A stretch of 39,331 nucleotides of DNA from an uncultured Chryseobacterium sp. (GTDB lineage Bacteria > Bacteroidota > Bacteroidia > Flavobacteriales > Weeksellaceae), in assembly GCF_936933875.1 (NCBI RefSeq), contig NZ_CAKZIK010000020.1:1-39331 (forward strand), in the 5' to 3' direction. A program made the position numbers and the translations under genes. Of the stretch, positions 1 to 7,590 are shown piece by piece. Position 1 is the first letter of the stretch, and every line of letters starts with the position of its first letter. Below the pieces are notes generated by a model. The model was given only the letters and a program-made list of their open reading frames with translations, did no database searches and was not told the origin of the DNA.

Positions 1-40
1 CAACTTTTTCTTTTTCCAAAACATTGAAGATTGGAACTGC

Positions 41-79
41 AATAAAAAATCCGCCTCAATTTTTATTGTGAGACAGATT
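41..79 (-). terminator. Rho-independent terminator of icmF
   Basis: On the minus strand an 11-bp stem with two G-U wobbles (arms at 48-58 and 69-79) is followed by a T-rich run. It lies about 40 bases past the icmF stop codon, so it should end that transcript. Confidence 0.6.
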
Positions 80-90
80 CTTTTAACTTA

Positions 91-116
91 TTCTTGATTC
101 TTGGCTCTTGAATCTT
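91..116. repeat. Degenerate CTTGATTC-type dispersed repeat
   Basis: The stretch just after the icmF stop is built of short CTTGxxTC-like units. Its 13-mer TTCTTGGCTCTTG (98-110) recurs exactly at 5183-5195 between rpsI and rpsB. This looks like a non-coding repeat family scattered through intergenic spaces. Its function is unknown. Confidence 0.45.
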
Positions 117-117
117 T

Positions 118-3100
118 TTACATATTTCTTCTATATTTTCCACCTACTTCAAATAATGCATTCGTAATTTGTCCAAGAGAACAATATTTTCCGGCTTCCA
201 TCATCACTTCAAATAAATTTTGCTGATTGATGGCTGCTTTTTGAAGTTCTGCGAGCATTTCGTCGGATTTATCAGAATGTGCATTCTGAAAATTTTCCAA
301 ATTGGAAATCTGCATCTGCTTTTCTTCTTCGGTAGAACGGATCACTTCGCCCGGAAGAACCGTAGGTGAACCGTCTTTTCCAAGGAAGGTATTTACGCCG
401 ATAATCGGATATTCTCCTGTGTGTTTCAGCCATTCGTAATGCATACTTTCTTCCTGAATTTTTGAACGCTGATACATCGTTTCCATAGCACCCAAAACGC
501 CGCCTCTTTCGGTAATTCTGTCGAATTCCGCATAAACGGCTTCTTCAACAAGGTCGGTTAATTCTTCAATAATAAATGAACCTTGCAACGGATTTTCGTT
601 TTTCGCCAAACCTAATTCTTTGTTGATAATCAACTGAATAGCCATTGCTCTTCTTACAGATTCTTCGGTTGGAGTAGTAATCGCTTCGTCGTATGCATTG
701 GTGTGAAGCGAGTTACAGTTGTCGTAAATCGCGTACAAAGCCTGAAGTGTTGTTCTGATATCGTTGAAATCAATTTCCTGCGCGTGAAGGGATCTTCCGG
801 AAGTCTGGATGTGGTATTTCAGCATCTGGGAACGTTCATCAGCGCCGTATTTGTATTTCATCGCTTTGGCCCAAATTCTTCGTGCAACTCGGCCAATCAC
901 CGCATATTCAGGATCGACGCCGTTGGAGAAAAAGAAGGAAAGGTTTGGTGCGAAAGCATTGATGTCCATTCCTCGGCTCAAATAATATTCAACATAAGTG
1001 AAACCGTTTGCCAAGGTGAACGCCAATTGCGAAATCGGATTTGCACCGGCTTCCGCAATGTGATAACCGGAAATGGAAACCGAATAGAAATTTCTCACTT
1101 TTTCTTTGATGAAATATTCCTGAACGTCGCCCATCAATCTCAAAGCAAATTCAGTGGAGAAAATACAGGTATTTTGTGCCTGATCTTCTTTCAAAATATC
1201 CGCTTGAACTGTTCCACGAACTGTTGCGATGGTTTCTGCCTTAATTTTATTGTAAACTTCCGCGTCCAAAACTTCATCACCGGTAATTCCCAACAATTTT
1301 AAACCCAAACCGTTGTTGGAAGGCGGCAATTCTCCGTTATAAGTTGGTCTTTTTAAACCTTTATCGTCAAATTTTTCTCTGAGTTTTGCGTCAACTTTAT
1401 CCCAAAGATTATTTTCTTCGATGTATTTTTCACAATTCTGATCAATCGCTGCATTCATAAAAAACGCCAACAGCATTGGAGCCGGACCGTTAATCGTCAT
1501 TGAAACGGAGGTCAAAGCATTAATCAAATCAAAACCGGAATACAGTTTTTTCGCATCATCCAAAGTTGCGATCGAAACTCCGGCGTTTCCAATTTTTCCG
1601 TAAATATCTGGTGGTAATGCAGGATCCTGTCCATATAAAGTCACAGAATCGAATGCTGTTGATAATCTTTTCGCAGGCATTTCCGCCGAAACATAGTGAA
1701 ATCTTCGGTTGGTTCTTTCCGGACCGCCTTCTCCGGCAAACATTCTTGTTGGATCTTCTCCGGTTCTTTTGAAAGGGTAAATTCCGGCAGTGTAAGGAAA
1801 TTCTCCGGGAACATTTTCCTGACTTTTCCAACGGATCAGATCGCCCCAATCCTGAAATTTCGGCAAGGCAATTTTTGGAATTTTCAGTCCAGATAAACTT
1901 TCAGAGGTTGTATTTACTTTAATTTCTTTGCCACGAACGAAATAAGAATAGGTTTCCTGCTTCATTTCCTCCTTGAAATGGTGCCATCCATGAAGGAAAG
2001 CCGTGTTTTCTTCCGTTAAATCTTTTTTGGTTTTGATGAAAACTTTTTCCAGTTTTTCGGCAGTTGCTTCATCATTGGTAATGAAAGTTTTTGCACCGTC
2101 GATCATGTAAAGTTTCTGAGCGATTTTTGCCTGTTCTTCAGCGGTTTTATCATAACCACGATTGTTTTCGACGATCTCGGAAAGGTAACGAACTCTTTTT
2201 GGCGGAATTACAGTGGTGTCGTCAGAAACATTCTGTTCCACGAACTCTCCAAATCCAAGATTTTCAAATTTAGCGTTGACTTTTTTAATCAGTTCATTGT
2301 ATAATTCTGTCGTTCCCCAATCGTTAAACTGGCTGGCTTTTGTGGAATAGACCGGCATGCTTTCCAACGGCTGGTCGAACGCAACGTGATTTCTCTGGTA
2401 TTGCTTTTTTACGGCTTGAAGCGCATCCAAAGCACCTCTTTTGTCGGATTTGTTTAAAGCAATCAAATCTGCATAATCCAGCATATCAATTTTTTCCAAC
2501 TGAGTTGAAGCACCATATTCAGGCGTCATCACGTACATTGAAACGTCAGCAATTTCTGTAATTTCTGAACCGGATTGCCCAATTCCGGAGGTTTCCAGAA
2601 TGATTACATCAGGATTGGCTAGCTTCAAAACATTTAAAGCAGAATGAATATATGGTGAAACCGAAACATTATTCTCACGCGTTGCCATTGATCGCATATA
2701 AACGCGCTTATCGTTGATGGAATTCATGCGGATTCTGTCGCCCAAAAGTGCACCTCCCGTTTTCTTTTTAGAAGGATCTACAGAAATGATCGCGATTTTT
2801 TTATTTGGATTGGCGCGCAAAAATCTACGCACAATTTCATCTGTTAATGAAGATTTTCCGGCACCACCGGTTCCTGTAATACCGATGATTGGAATATTAA
2901 AGTTTTTGGCTTTATCATCGATGGCTTTTACCAAATCTTCCTTCTCATCAGAAAAATTTTCAACGGCTGAAATAATTTGGGAAATGGATTTTGAATCTTC
3001 AAAAGTGATTTTATCTAAATCAGCAACGGTAACATCTTTTCCCGTTGCGAAATCTGATCGTTGAACCAAATCGTCGATCATTCCCTGCAAACCCAATTCA

Positions 3101-3480
3101 CGGCCGTCATCCGGAGAATAAATTCTGTCGATTCCGTACTCCATTAAATCCTTGATTTCTTCCGGCAGAATTACACCGCCACCACCGCCAAAAATTTTTA
3201 TTTTAGGGGCACCCTTTTCTCTCAAAAGGTCATAGATGTATTTAAAATACTCATTGTGTCCACCTTGATAAGATGTTAAAGCAATTGCATTTGCATCTTC
3301 CTGAATCGCAGTGTTCACAACTTCTTCCGCGGATTTGTCGTGTCCAAGGTGAATGACTTCGCAGCCGGTTCCCTGAATGACACGGCGCATAATATTAATC
3401 GCTGCATCGTGCCCGTCGAAAAGCGATGCGGCGGTCACGATTCTTACTTTGTTTTGTGGTTCGTATTTTTGAGTTTCCAT
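118..3480 (-). CDS. icmF: Fused acyl-CoA mutase IcmF (isobutyryl-CoA mutase family)
   Basis: This 1120-residue protein has the three-part IcmF architecture. An N-terminal B12-binding domain (about 1-150) carries DGHD at 22-25, whose His is the expected lower axial cobalt ligand. A MeaB-like G-protein chaperone follows, with P-loop GTGGAGKS at 203-210 and NKSD near 340. The C-terminal half is the substrate-binding TIM-barrel mutase. IcmF enzymes interconvert isobutyryl-CoA and n-butyryl-CoA with adenosylcobalamin; relatives act on other branched acyl-CoAs, so the substrate is inferred. The domain order separates it from the two-subunit methylmalonyl-CoA mutase, where the B12 domain is C-terminal. 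It is a single-gene transcript with its own -7 box (3510-3517) and a terminator. No B12 riboswitch was seen in the short leader. Confidence 0.93.
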   Translation of the reverse strand: METQKYEPQNKVRIVTAASLFDGHDAAINIMRRVIQGTGCEVIHLGHDKSAEEVVNTAIQEDANAIALTSYQGGHNEYFKYIYDLLREKGAPKIKIFGGGGGVILPEEIKDLMEYGIDRIYSPDDGRELGLQGMIDDLVQRSDFATGKDVTVADLDKITFEDSKSISQIISAVENFSDEKEDLVKAIDDKAKNFNIPIIGITGTGGAGKSSLTDEIVRRFLRANPNKKIAIISVDPSKKKTGGALLGDRIRMNSINDKRVYMRSMATRENNVSVSPYIHSALNVLKLANPDVIILETSGIGQSGSEITEIADVSMYVMTPEYGASTQLEKIDMLDYADLIALNKSDKRGALDALQAVKKQYQRNHVAFDQPLESMPVYSTKASQFNDWGTTELYNELIKKVNAKFENLGFGEFVEQNVSDDTTVIPPKRVRYLSEIVENNRGYDKTAEEQAKIAQKLYMIDGAKTFITNDEATAEKLEKVFIKTKKDLTEENTAFLHGWHHFKEEMKQETYSYFVRGKEIKVNTTSESLSGLKIPKIALPKFQDWGDLIRWKSQENVPGEFPYTAGIYPFKRTGEDPTRMFAGEGGPERTNRRFHYVSAEMPAKRLSTAFDSVTLYGQDPALPPDIYGKIGNAGVSIATLDDAKKLYSGFDLINALTSVSMTINGPAPMLLAFFMNAAIDQNCEKYIEENNLWDKVDAKLREKFDDKGLKRPTYNGELPPSNNGLGLKLLGITGDEVLDAEVYNKIKAETIATVRGTVQADILKEDQAQNTCIFSTEFALRLMGDVQEYFIKEKVRNFYSVSISGYHIAEAGANPISQLAFTLANGFTYVEYYLSRGMDINAFAPNLSFFFSNGVDPEYAVIGRVARRIWAKAMKYKYGADERSQMLKYHIQTSGRSLHAQEIDFNDIRTTLQALYAIYDNCNSLHTNAYDEAITTPTEESVRRAMAIQLIINKELGLAKNENPLQGSFIIEELTDLVEEAVYAEFDRITERGGVLGAMETMYQRSKIQEESMHYEWLKHTGEYPIIGVNTFLGKDGSPTVLPGEVIRSTEEEKQMQISNLENFQNAHSDKSDEMLAELQKAAINQQNLFEVMMEAGKYCSLGQITNALFEVGGKYRRNM

Positions 3481-3509
3481 AAAGGATTTATAAAATTTTT
3501 GGAATTTCT

Positions 3510-3517
3510 CAAAGATA
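3510..3517 (-). promoter_or_regulatory. -7 promoter element of icmF
   Basis: TATCTTTG on the minus strand matches the Bacteroidota -7 consensus TAnnTTTG and ends 29 bases before the icmF ATG. Confidence 0.6.
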
Positions 3518-3638
3518 AGAAATTGAGTAAAACTGTGAAATTCATTCTAATTTATTGGCTTTCAGTTTATAGTTTACTTTATATAATTAATTGTGTTTAA
3601 CAAAATATGCAAAAATGATTGCCTTTAATTTTATTTTT

Positions 3639-3646
3639 TAGATTTG
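3639..3646 (+). promoter_or_regulatory. -7 promoter element, near-leaderless gene
   Basis: TAGATTTG matches TAnnTTTG. Only 7 bases separate it from the ATG at 3654, so transcription should begin almost at the start codon. Confidence 0.55.
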
Positions 3647-3653
3647 CAGTGTT

Positions 3654-3986
3654 ATGAAAAAATCTATTCTATATTTAATAGCAGGAACAGTACTAAGCTT
3701 TTTTCTTCAATATCTTTTATTGGGGACACAAGGTTGGAAGGTAGATTTGTATAATGCTTTTGCCTTTGGTTTAGGATGGGGAATGGCTTATTTTGTGGAC
3801 AGACCTGAATGGCCGCTTTTCAAAAAGCTGGGAATTTCTTTTATTGGAGTAGCGCTTATTGTGGTATTGGGATTATTGTTGTTTGATTTTGACACTGCTG
3901 TACCATCCATTATTAAATTCTCAACAGTTTTTGTAGCCTACTACCTGATAGCAAGTTTTAGGGAAAGCAAATCGTTAAGACAATAA
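3654..3986 (+). CDS. Small integral membrane protein, unknown function
   Basis: I do not recognise a family for this 110-residue protein. It is strongly hydrophobic, with about three likely membrane segments near residues 4-22, 60-80 and 83-100. A conserved-looking tract between the first two is rich in Gly and aromatic residues (GLGWGMAYF). The only in-frame start giving an N-terminal membrane helix is the ATG at 3654, seven bases after a -7 promoter element. The gene stands alone: icmF diverges from it upstream and a strong terminator follows directly. No catalytic motif is visible. It could be an inner-membrane accessory protein, but nothing in the sequence fixes a role. Confidence 0.7.
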   Translation: MKKSILYLIAGTVLSFFLQYLLLGTQGWKVDLYNAFAFGLGWGMAYFVDRPEWPLFKKLGISFIGVALIVVLGLLLFDFDTAVPSIIKFSTVFVAYYLIASFRESKSLRQ

Positions 3987-3993
3987 TAAAAAC

Positions 3994-4026
3994 AAAAAGG
4001 ACTGAAAAAATCAGTCCTCTTTTTTG
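3994..4026 (+). terminator. Rho-independent terminator
   Basis: A perfect 8-bp stem (AGGACTGA at 3998-4005, TCAGTCCT at 4011-4018) with an A6-type loop is followed by CTTTTTTG. It closes the small membrane protein gene and shields the ribosomal run downstream. Confidence 0.8.
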
Positions 4027-4204
4027 TATATGAATGTGTTTTTAGGGTGGAAGAATCCTTCCTTTGTAGCCAAAATCGCTACGTCCACTCTTTTGCAAGT
4101 TCTGTACCAAAGTATTTCCTTATTTGGTGAATTATTAATTTATTTTTTAAAGCAACCCTCAAAGTGTTGAATTTCAATAATATTAAATTTAATAGGGTAG
4201 AAAG
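4027..4204. other. Intergenic stretch without visible gene
   Basis: Together with the flanking terminator and promoter this makes a gap of about 295 bases before rplM. I see no ORF with coding character, no tRNA and no clear repeat; it is AT-rich towards its right end. Confidence 0.5.
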
Positions 4205-4236
4205 TTTTTTCAATCCGAAAAAAAATCATACCTTTG
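4205..4236 (+). promoter_or_regulatory. Promoter of the rplM-rpsI run
   Basis: A T6 tract (4205-4210, -33 position) and TACCTTTG (4229-4236, -7 element) are 18 bases apart, which fits the Bacteroidota housekeeping promoter. Transcription would start near 4241. This excludes the in-frame ATG at 4234 as the rplM start. Confidence 0.7.
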
Positions 4237-4240
4237 CACA

Positions 4241-4284
4241 CCCTTATTGGGAAAATTATGTTTAACCGTAAACGAAAAAGTGTG
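4241..4284 (+). promoter_or_regulatory. Possible structured rplM leader over the start codon
   Basis: The short predicted leader can form CCC-TTATT-GGG (4241-4251) and GTTTA-ACCG-TAAAC (4260-4273). CACAC (4237-4241) is also complementary to GTGTG (4280-4284), which includes the GTG start. The outer pairing would need transcription to begin slightly earlier than predicted. r-protein autoregulation is a reasonable guess but is not shown here. Confidence 0.3.
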
Positions 4285-4737
4285 AATACATTAAGTTACA
4301 AAACCGTTTCAGCTAACAAAGCTACCGCTAATAAAGAATGGGTTGTGGTAGACGCTGAAGGACAACCGTTAGGAAGATTGGCTTCTAAGGTTGCAAAGAT
4401 TTTGAGAGGAAAGCACAAAACGAACTTTACGCCTCACGCAGACTGTGGAGATAACGTAATCGTTTTGAATGCTGGGAAAGTTACTCTTTCCGGAAACAAG
4501 TGGGCTGACAAGACTTATATTTGGCATACTGGTTACCCAGGTGGTCAAAAGTCTCAGACAGCTGAAGAGCTATTGAAAAAAGATCCTATGAAAGTTTTGG
4601 AGAAATCTGTAAAAGGTATGCTTCCAAAAAACAAATTAGGTTCTCAGCTGTTCAAAAACCTTTATTTATATGAAGGAACTGAGCACAAACACGAAGCTCA
4701 ACAGCCGAAAGTAATTAATATTAACGAATTCAAATAA
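4282..4737 (+). CDS. rplM: 50S ribosomal protein L13 (uL13)
   Basis: This is ribosomal protein L13, an early assembly protein of the large subunit. The body carries the family landmarks EWVVVDAEGQPLGRLAS, LRGKHKTNFTPHADCGDNV, and the HTGYPGG segment. I start it at GTG 4282, giving 151 residues beginning NTLSYKTVSANK after the initiator, the usual length for this group. Upstream in-frame starts are rejected because the ATG at 4234 lies inside the promoter's -7 box, and the added residues (FNRKRK-type) do not resemble L13. It heads a run with rpsI five bases downstream. The GTG codon may be covered by a leader hairpin. Confidence 0.93.
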   Translation: MNTLSYKTVSANKATANKEWVVVDAEGQPLGRLASKVAKILRGKHKTNFTPHADCGDNVIVLNAGKVTLSGNKWADKTYIWHTGYPGGQKSQTAEELLKKDPMKVLEKSVKGMLPKNKLGSQLFKNLYLYEGTEHKHEAQQPKVININEFK

Positions 4738-4742
4738 TTAAT

Positions 4743-5129
4743 ATGTCTACAGTTCATAAAATCGGAAGAAGAAAAACTTCTGTAGCAAGAGTTTATGTGA
4801 AGCCTGGTACAGGAAACATCACAGTAAACGGTAAAGACGCTAAAACTTATTTCTGTACTGATGTTTTGGTATACAAACTAAACCAACCTTTCCTTTTAAC
4901 AGAAACTGCAGGTCAGTACGATGTTAAAGTAAATGTTTTTGGTGGTGGTATCACCGGACAGGCAGAAGCAATCAGACTAGGACTTTCTAGAGCAATGTGC
5001 GAAATCAACGAAGAATTCAGATTGGCTTTGAAACCGGCTGGACTTCTTACAAGAGACGCTAGAATGGTAGAAAGAAAGAAACCAGGACAGAAAAAAGCGA
5101 GAAAAAGATTCCAATTCTCAAAACGTTAA
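4743..5129 (+). CDS. rpsI: 30S ribosomal protein S9 (uS9)
   Basis: The 128-residue product is ribosomal protein S9. Landmarks are the N-terminal KIGRRKTSVARVYVKPG, the central FGGGITGQAEAIRLGLSRA, and the basic C-terminal tail GQKKARKRFQFSKR whose final Lys-Arg reaches the P-site tRNA in the 30S subunit. The gene begins 5 bases after the rplM stop, the conserved L13-S9 pairing, so translation is probably coupled. The length is typical and there are no visible defects. About 180 bases of repeat and leader sequence separate it from rpsB. Confidence 0.97.
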   Translation: MSTVHKIGRRKTSVARVYVKPGTGNITVNGKDAKTYFCTDVLVYKLNQPFLLTETAGQYDVKVNVFGGGITGQAEAIRLGLSRAMCEINEEFRLALKPAGLLTRDARMVERKKPGQKKARKRFQFSKR

Positions 5130-5134
5130 TCAAG

Positions 5135-5195
5135 AAGATTCGAGATACGAGACACAAGATTCGAGACTTTCAAAAATCTTTGTTCTTGGCTCTTG
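5135..5195. repeat. Dispersed repeat in the rpsI-rpsB gap
   Basis: AAGATTCGAGA occurs twice, 21 bases apart (5135-5145 and 5156-5166), followed by TTCTTGGCTCTTG at 5183-5195, which also occurs at 98-110. The stretch has no ORF and looks like a dispersed intergenic repeat. Confidence 0.5.
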
Positions 5196-5223
5196 GTTCT
5201 ATTATCTAATCAAAAAAATGCCC

Positions 5224-5298
5224 CGTTTAGTTTAGCATCCAAACGTTTCTCCCATCTAAAGAAACTGTTGATTGCACAAAAGCGGAACGTAAACTAAA
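5224..5298 (+). promoter_or_regulatory. Candidate structured 5' leader of rpsB
   Basis: A perfect 9-bp stem (TTTAGTTTA at 5226-5234 with TAAACTAAA at 5290-5298) closes a 55-base region. Inside are a 3-bp extension (TCC 5238-5240 with GGA 5284-5286) and a hairpin GTTTC/GAAAC (5245-5249, 5261-5265). It ends 14 bases before the rpsB ATG. No clear TAnnTTTG box precedes it, so it may lie inside the rplM-rpsI transcript. S2-responsive leaders exist in other bacteria; a link here is inference. Confidence 0.4.
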
Positions 5299-5312
5299 AA
5301 CAAAAAAGAGAC

Positions 5313-6080
5313 ATGGCTAAAGCAAATGTTAAAGACCTTTTAGAGGCAGGTGTACACTTCGGTCACATGACCAGAAAGTGGAATCCAAATATGGCTCCAT
5401 ACATTTTCATGGAGAAAAACGGTATTCACATCGTAGACTTACATAAAACAGCTGTAAAATTGGACGAAGCTTGTAACGCTTTGGAAAAAATTACTTCTGC
5501 AGGTAAAAAAGTTCTTTTCGTAGCTACTAAAAAACAAGCTAAGGAAATCGTAGCAAAACACGCTACGGAATTGAACATGCCTTATATTACAGAAAGATGG
5601 CCAGGTGGAATGTTAACAAACTTTGTTACAATCCGTAAAGCTGTTAAAAAAATGAACGCTATCGACAAAATGAAGAAAGACGGTACTTTCGAAACTTTGT
5701 CTAAAAAAGAAAGATTGCAAGTTGACAGACAGAGAGCTAACCTTGAGAAGAACTTAGGTTCTATCGCTGACATGGTGAGACTTCCTTCTGCTCTTTTTGT
5801 AGTTGATATCTTAAGCGAGCATATCGCTGTAACTGAAGCTAAAAAATTGGGTATCCCGGTTTTCGCTATCGTTGATACGAACTCTGACCCAAGAAAAGTG
5901 GATTATGTAATCCCTGGAAACGATGATGCTTCTAAATCTATCGATATGATTCTTTCTGTAGTTTTAGATTCCATCAAAGAAGGTTTGTCTCAGAGAAAAG
6001 CTGAAAAAGAAAAATCTAAAGAAGAAGGAGAAAAAGTATCTGCTGATGCTGATGCTGATTTCGATGCTGCTGCTGAATAA
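5313..6080 (+). CDS. rpsB: 30S ribosomal protein S2 (uS2)
   Basis: The 255-residue protein is ribosomal protein S2, which joins the 30S subunit late and is needed for S1 binding in many bacteria. Family landmarks are LLEAGVHFGHMTRKWNP, the ITERWPGGMLTNF segment, LPSALFVVDI and the IPVFAIVDTNSDP region. The C-terminal tail is acidic and Ala-rich (about the last 25 residues), common in this phylum. A possible structured leader precedes it. Unusually, tsf does not follow: a strong terminator comes 20 bases after the stop, and tsf lies about 6 kb away on the other strand. Confidence 0.97.
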   Translation: MAKANVKDLLEAGVHFGHMTRKWNPNMAPYIFMEKNGIHIVDLHKTAVKLDEACNALEKITSAGKKVLFVATKKQAKEIVAKHATELNMPYITERWPGGMLTNFVTIRKAVKKMNAIDKMKKDGTFETLSKKERLQVDRQRANLEKNLGSIADMVRLPSALFVVDILSEHIAVTEAKKLGIPVFAIVDTNSDPRKVDYVIPGNDDASKSIDMILSVVLDSIKEGLSQRKAEKEKSKEEGEKVSADADADFDAAAE

Positions 6081-6100
6081 GATTTTGAAATCTTACATAT

Positions 6101-6134
6101 AAAATCGGCTCGCGAAAGCGAGCCGATTTTTTTT
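6101..6134. terminator. Strong terminator after rpsB
   Basis: A perfect 13-bp stem (6101-6113 with 6118-6130) is capped by a GAAA tetraloop and followed by T8. The A-rich left flank lets it also work in reverse, for the convergent gene ending at 6151. Confidence 0.92.
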
Positions 6135-6150
6135 ATGAAAAATATTTAAT

Positions 6151-6810
6151 TTATTGCTTTTTAACCGGGTCAGAAGATTTAGCAAAACTTCTGTTTTGCT
6201 GCATATTAATCACAGGATTATTAAGGATAACCAAGGTGTTTTTCATGATAGATTTGCTGGAGTTGTATTTCGCATCACAAACGTTGCTTGTTAACAGATA
6301 ATCGCCTTTGTTGATGACTACAGAACTTTCACCATGTGCAGGAACTGCAAGATTATAGAAATTTCTCCCTTGAATTCTCAAAATCATATTACAATCCGAG
6401 TTATTCTGAATTAATAGAATAGCTTCTTTTCTGTTAATATCCTGATCGAAAAGCGTATTGAGAAGTTTTACTGTTTTTTCCTTGTGTGCTGCAGAAGATT
6501 GCGTCATCAGCTGTGTAAATTCTTTTGCCTCTGAAGAATTAGGGTTGTCAACAACACTTTTAGGTATTTCTGCAACAACAGGGCGTGCTTCCATCGGTTT
6601 TGCAGTTGCTTTACCTTTCGTCCACTCTGTATTTTTTAAGGCAATAAGTTTTGGTTTTAAAACTGTTCTGCGCGGATCTTCCGGATGTGCAGTTCTAAGG
6701 AAACTTTCAATTTCCCTAATATTGGTGCTTTGTAGTATGTTTTTGTTGTTTTTTTGTGCAGACAGTGTCATAAAGCTCAGGAATCCGAGCGCAAGCATAA
6801 TTTTCTTCAT
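6151..6810 (-). CDS. Secreted protein, paralog A of a local three-member family
   Basis: The 219-residue product starts at ATG 6810; the TTG just before adds nothing. It has a clear signal peptide (MKKIMLALGFLSFMTLSAQ) and so is exported. Residues about 30-55 carry an AHPEDPRR helical repeat. The C-terminal 110 residues form a domain shared with the genes at 7591 and 13197: KTVKLLN.LFDQD, then SDC, YNLAVPAHGE, INKGDYLLTSNVCDAKY. Two Cys (in SDC and VCDA) are kept in all three and could pair as a disulfide. I recall such proteins from Chryseobacterium under a DUF label (possibly DUF6759, unverified). The function is unknown. It lies 40 bases downstream of trmB on the same strand. Confidence 0.8.
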   Translation of the reverse strand: MKKIMLALGFLSFMTLSAQKNNKNILQSTNIREIESFLRTAHPEDPRRTVLKPKLIALKNTEWTKGKATAKPMEARPVVAEIPKSVVDNPNSSEAKEFTQLMTQSSAAHKEKTVKLLNTLFDQDINRKEAILLIQNNSDCNMILRIQGRNFYNLAVPAHGESSVVINKGDYLLTSNVCDAKYNSSKSIMKNTLVILNNPVINMQQNRSFAKSSDPVKKQ

Positions 6811-6850
6811 CAATGGTTTAGTGTGTGTTTTTTTCTCTTTTTTCTTTTTT

Positions 6851-7528
6851 TTATTTGATTCTAAATTTTATATAGGTTATTGTTTTTCCTTTGGCAGAGA
6901 ACAGCCCTTCATAGTATGTCTGTATTTCTCTTAAAAGTGGGGTTTCCGGATCATATTCCGGAGCTCCGTAAATATCGTGATGAGCAGTTAAAATTTCATA
7001 ACCCATCCCTTGAAGCAATCCTAAGGTATAACCATGCAGAAATTCTGAATCGGTTTTTAGGTGAATAATTCCGCCCGGTTTTAGAATTCTTTTATAACGT
7101 TCCAGAAAATCCGGATGCGTCATTCTGTGTTTTGTTCTTCTGTATTTAATTTGTGGATCCGGGAAAGTAATCCAGATTTCATCCACTTCATCTTTCTCAA
7201 AAAAATAATCAACCAATTCAATTTGCGTTCTCAGGAAAGCAACGTTGGTCATATTTTTTTCCACTGCTTCTTTGGCTCCGAACCAAAATCTTGCTCCTTT
7301 GATGTCAATCCCAATGAAATTTTTCTTCGGGAAAGCTTTCGCAAGTCCTACTGAATATTCACCTTTACCGCAGCCTAATTCCAAAACTATCGGGTTATCA
7401 TTTTTAAAAACCTCGCTTCTCCATTTTCCTTTCAAATCAAAGCCTTCTAAAGCCTCTTCTCTGGTTGGCTGATAAACATTTGGTAATATTTTGTTTTCTG
7501 CGAATCGTGCTAATTTATTCTTTCCCAT
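6851..7528 (-). CDS. trmB: tRNA (guanine-N7)-methyltransferase
   Basis: TrmB uses S-adenosylmethionine to make m7G46 in the variable loop of tRNAs. The 225-residue protein shows the Rossmann SAM motif LELGCGKGEYSVGLA, the D-I-K acidic-loop position, and the TrmB signature ITFPDPQIKYRRTKHRM, with YYEGLFSAKG near the C-terminus. The start is ATG 7528; the longer reading begins at a TTG that is part of the -7 box (7547-7554), so it cannot be translated from that promoter. It lies between two members of the paralogous secreted family, but the functional link is probably nil. Confidence 0.95.
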   Translation of the reverse strand: MGKNKLARFAENKILPNVYQPTREEALEGFDLKGKWRSEVFKNDNPIVLELGCGKGEYSVGLAKAFPKKNFIGIDIKGARFWFGAKEAVEKNMTNVAFLRTQIELVDYFFEKDEVDEIWITFPDPQIKYRRTKHRMTHPDFLERYKRILKPGGIIHLKTDSEFLHGYTLGLLQGMGYEILTAHHDIYGAPEYDPETPLLREIQTYYEGLFSAKGKTITYIKFRIK

Positions 7529-7546
7529 TTTTAATCTTAACGAGCG

Positions 7547-7554
7547 CAAAAATA
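7547..7554 (-). promoter_or_regulatory. -7 promoter element of trmB
   Basis: TATTTTTG on the minus strand, 18 bases before ATG 7528. It decides the trmB start. Confidence 0.6.
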
Positions 7555-7590
7555 CTTAAAAAGTAATTGATTTAGAATGATATTGATGAG

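Noticed and set aside
703..1302. 199-residue frame on the plus strand inside icmF
   Set aside because: It is antisense to a conserved part of the mutase domain and shows no family features or promoter.
2465..2479. 15-base exact match to part of the right inverted repeat of the GxxExxY unit
   Set aside because: It encodes conserved G-domain residues of icmF, and the match stops at 15 bases with no further repeat structure, so coincidence is likeliest.
4027..4204. Possible small RNA or tRNA between the small membrane gene and rplM
   Set aside because: No cloverleaf, strong hairpin or terminator with its own promoter could be found.
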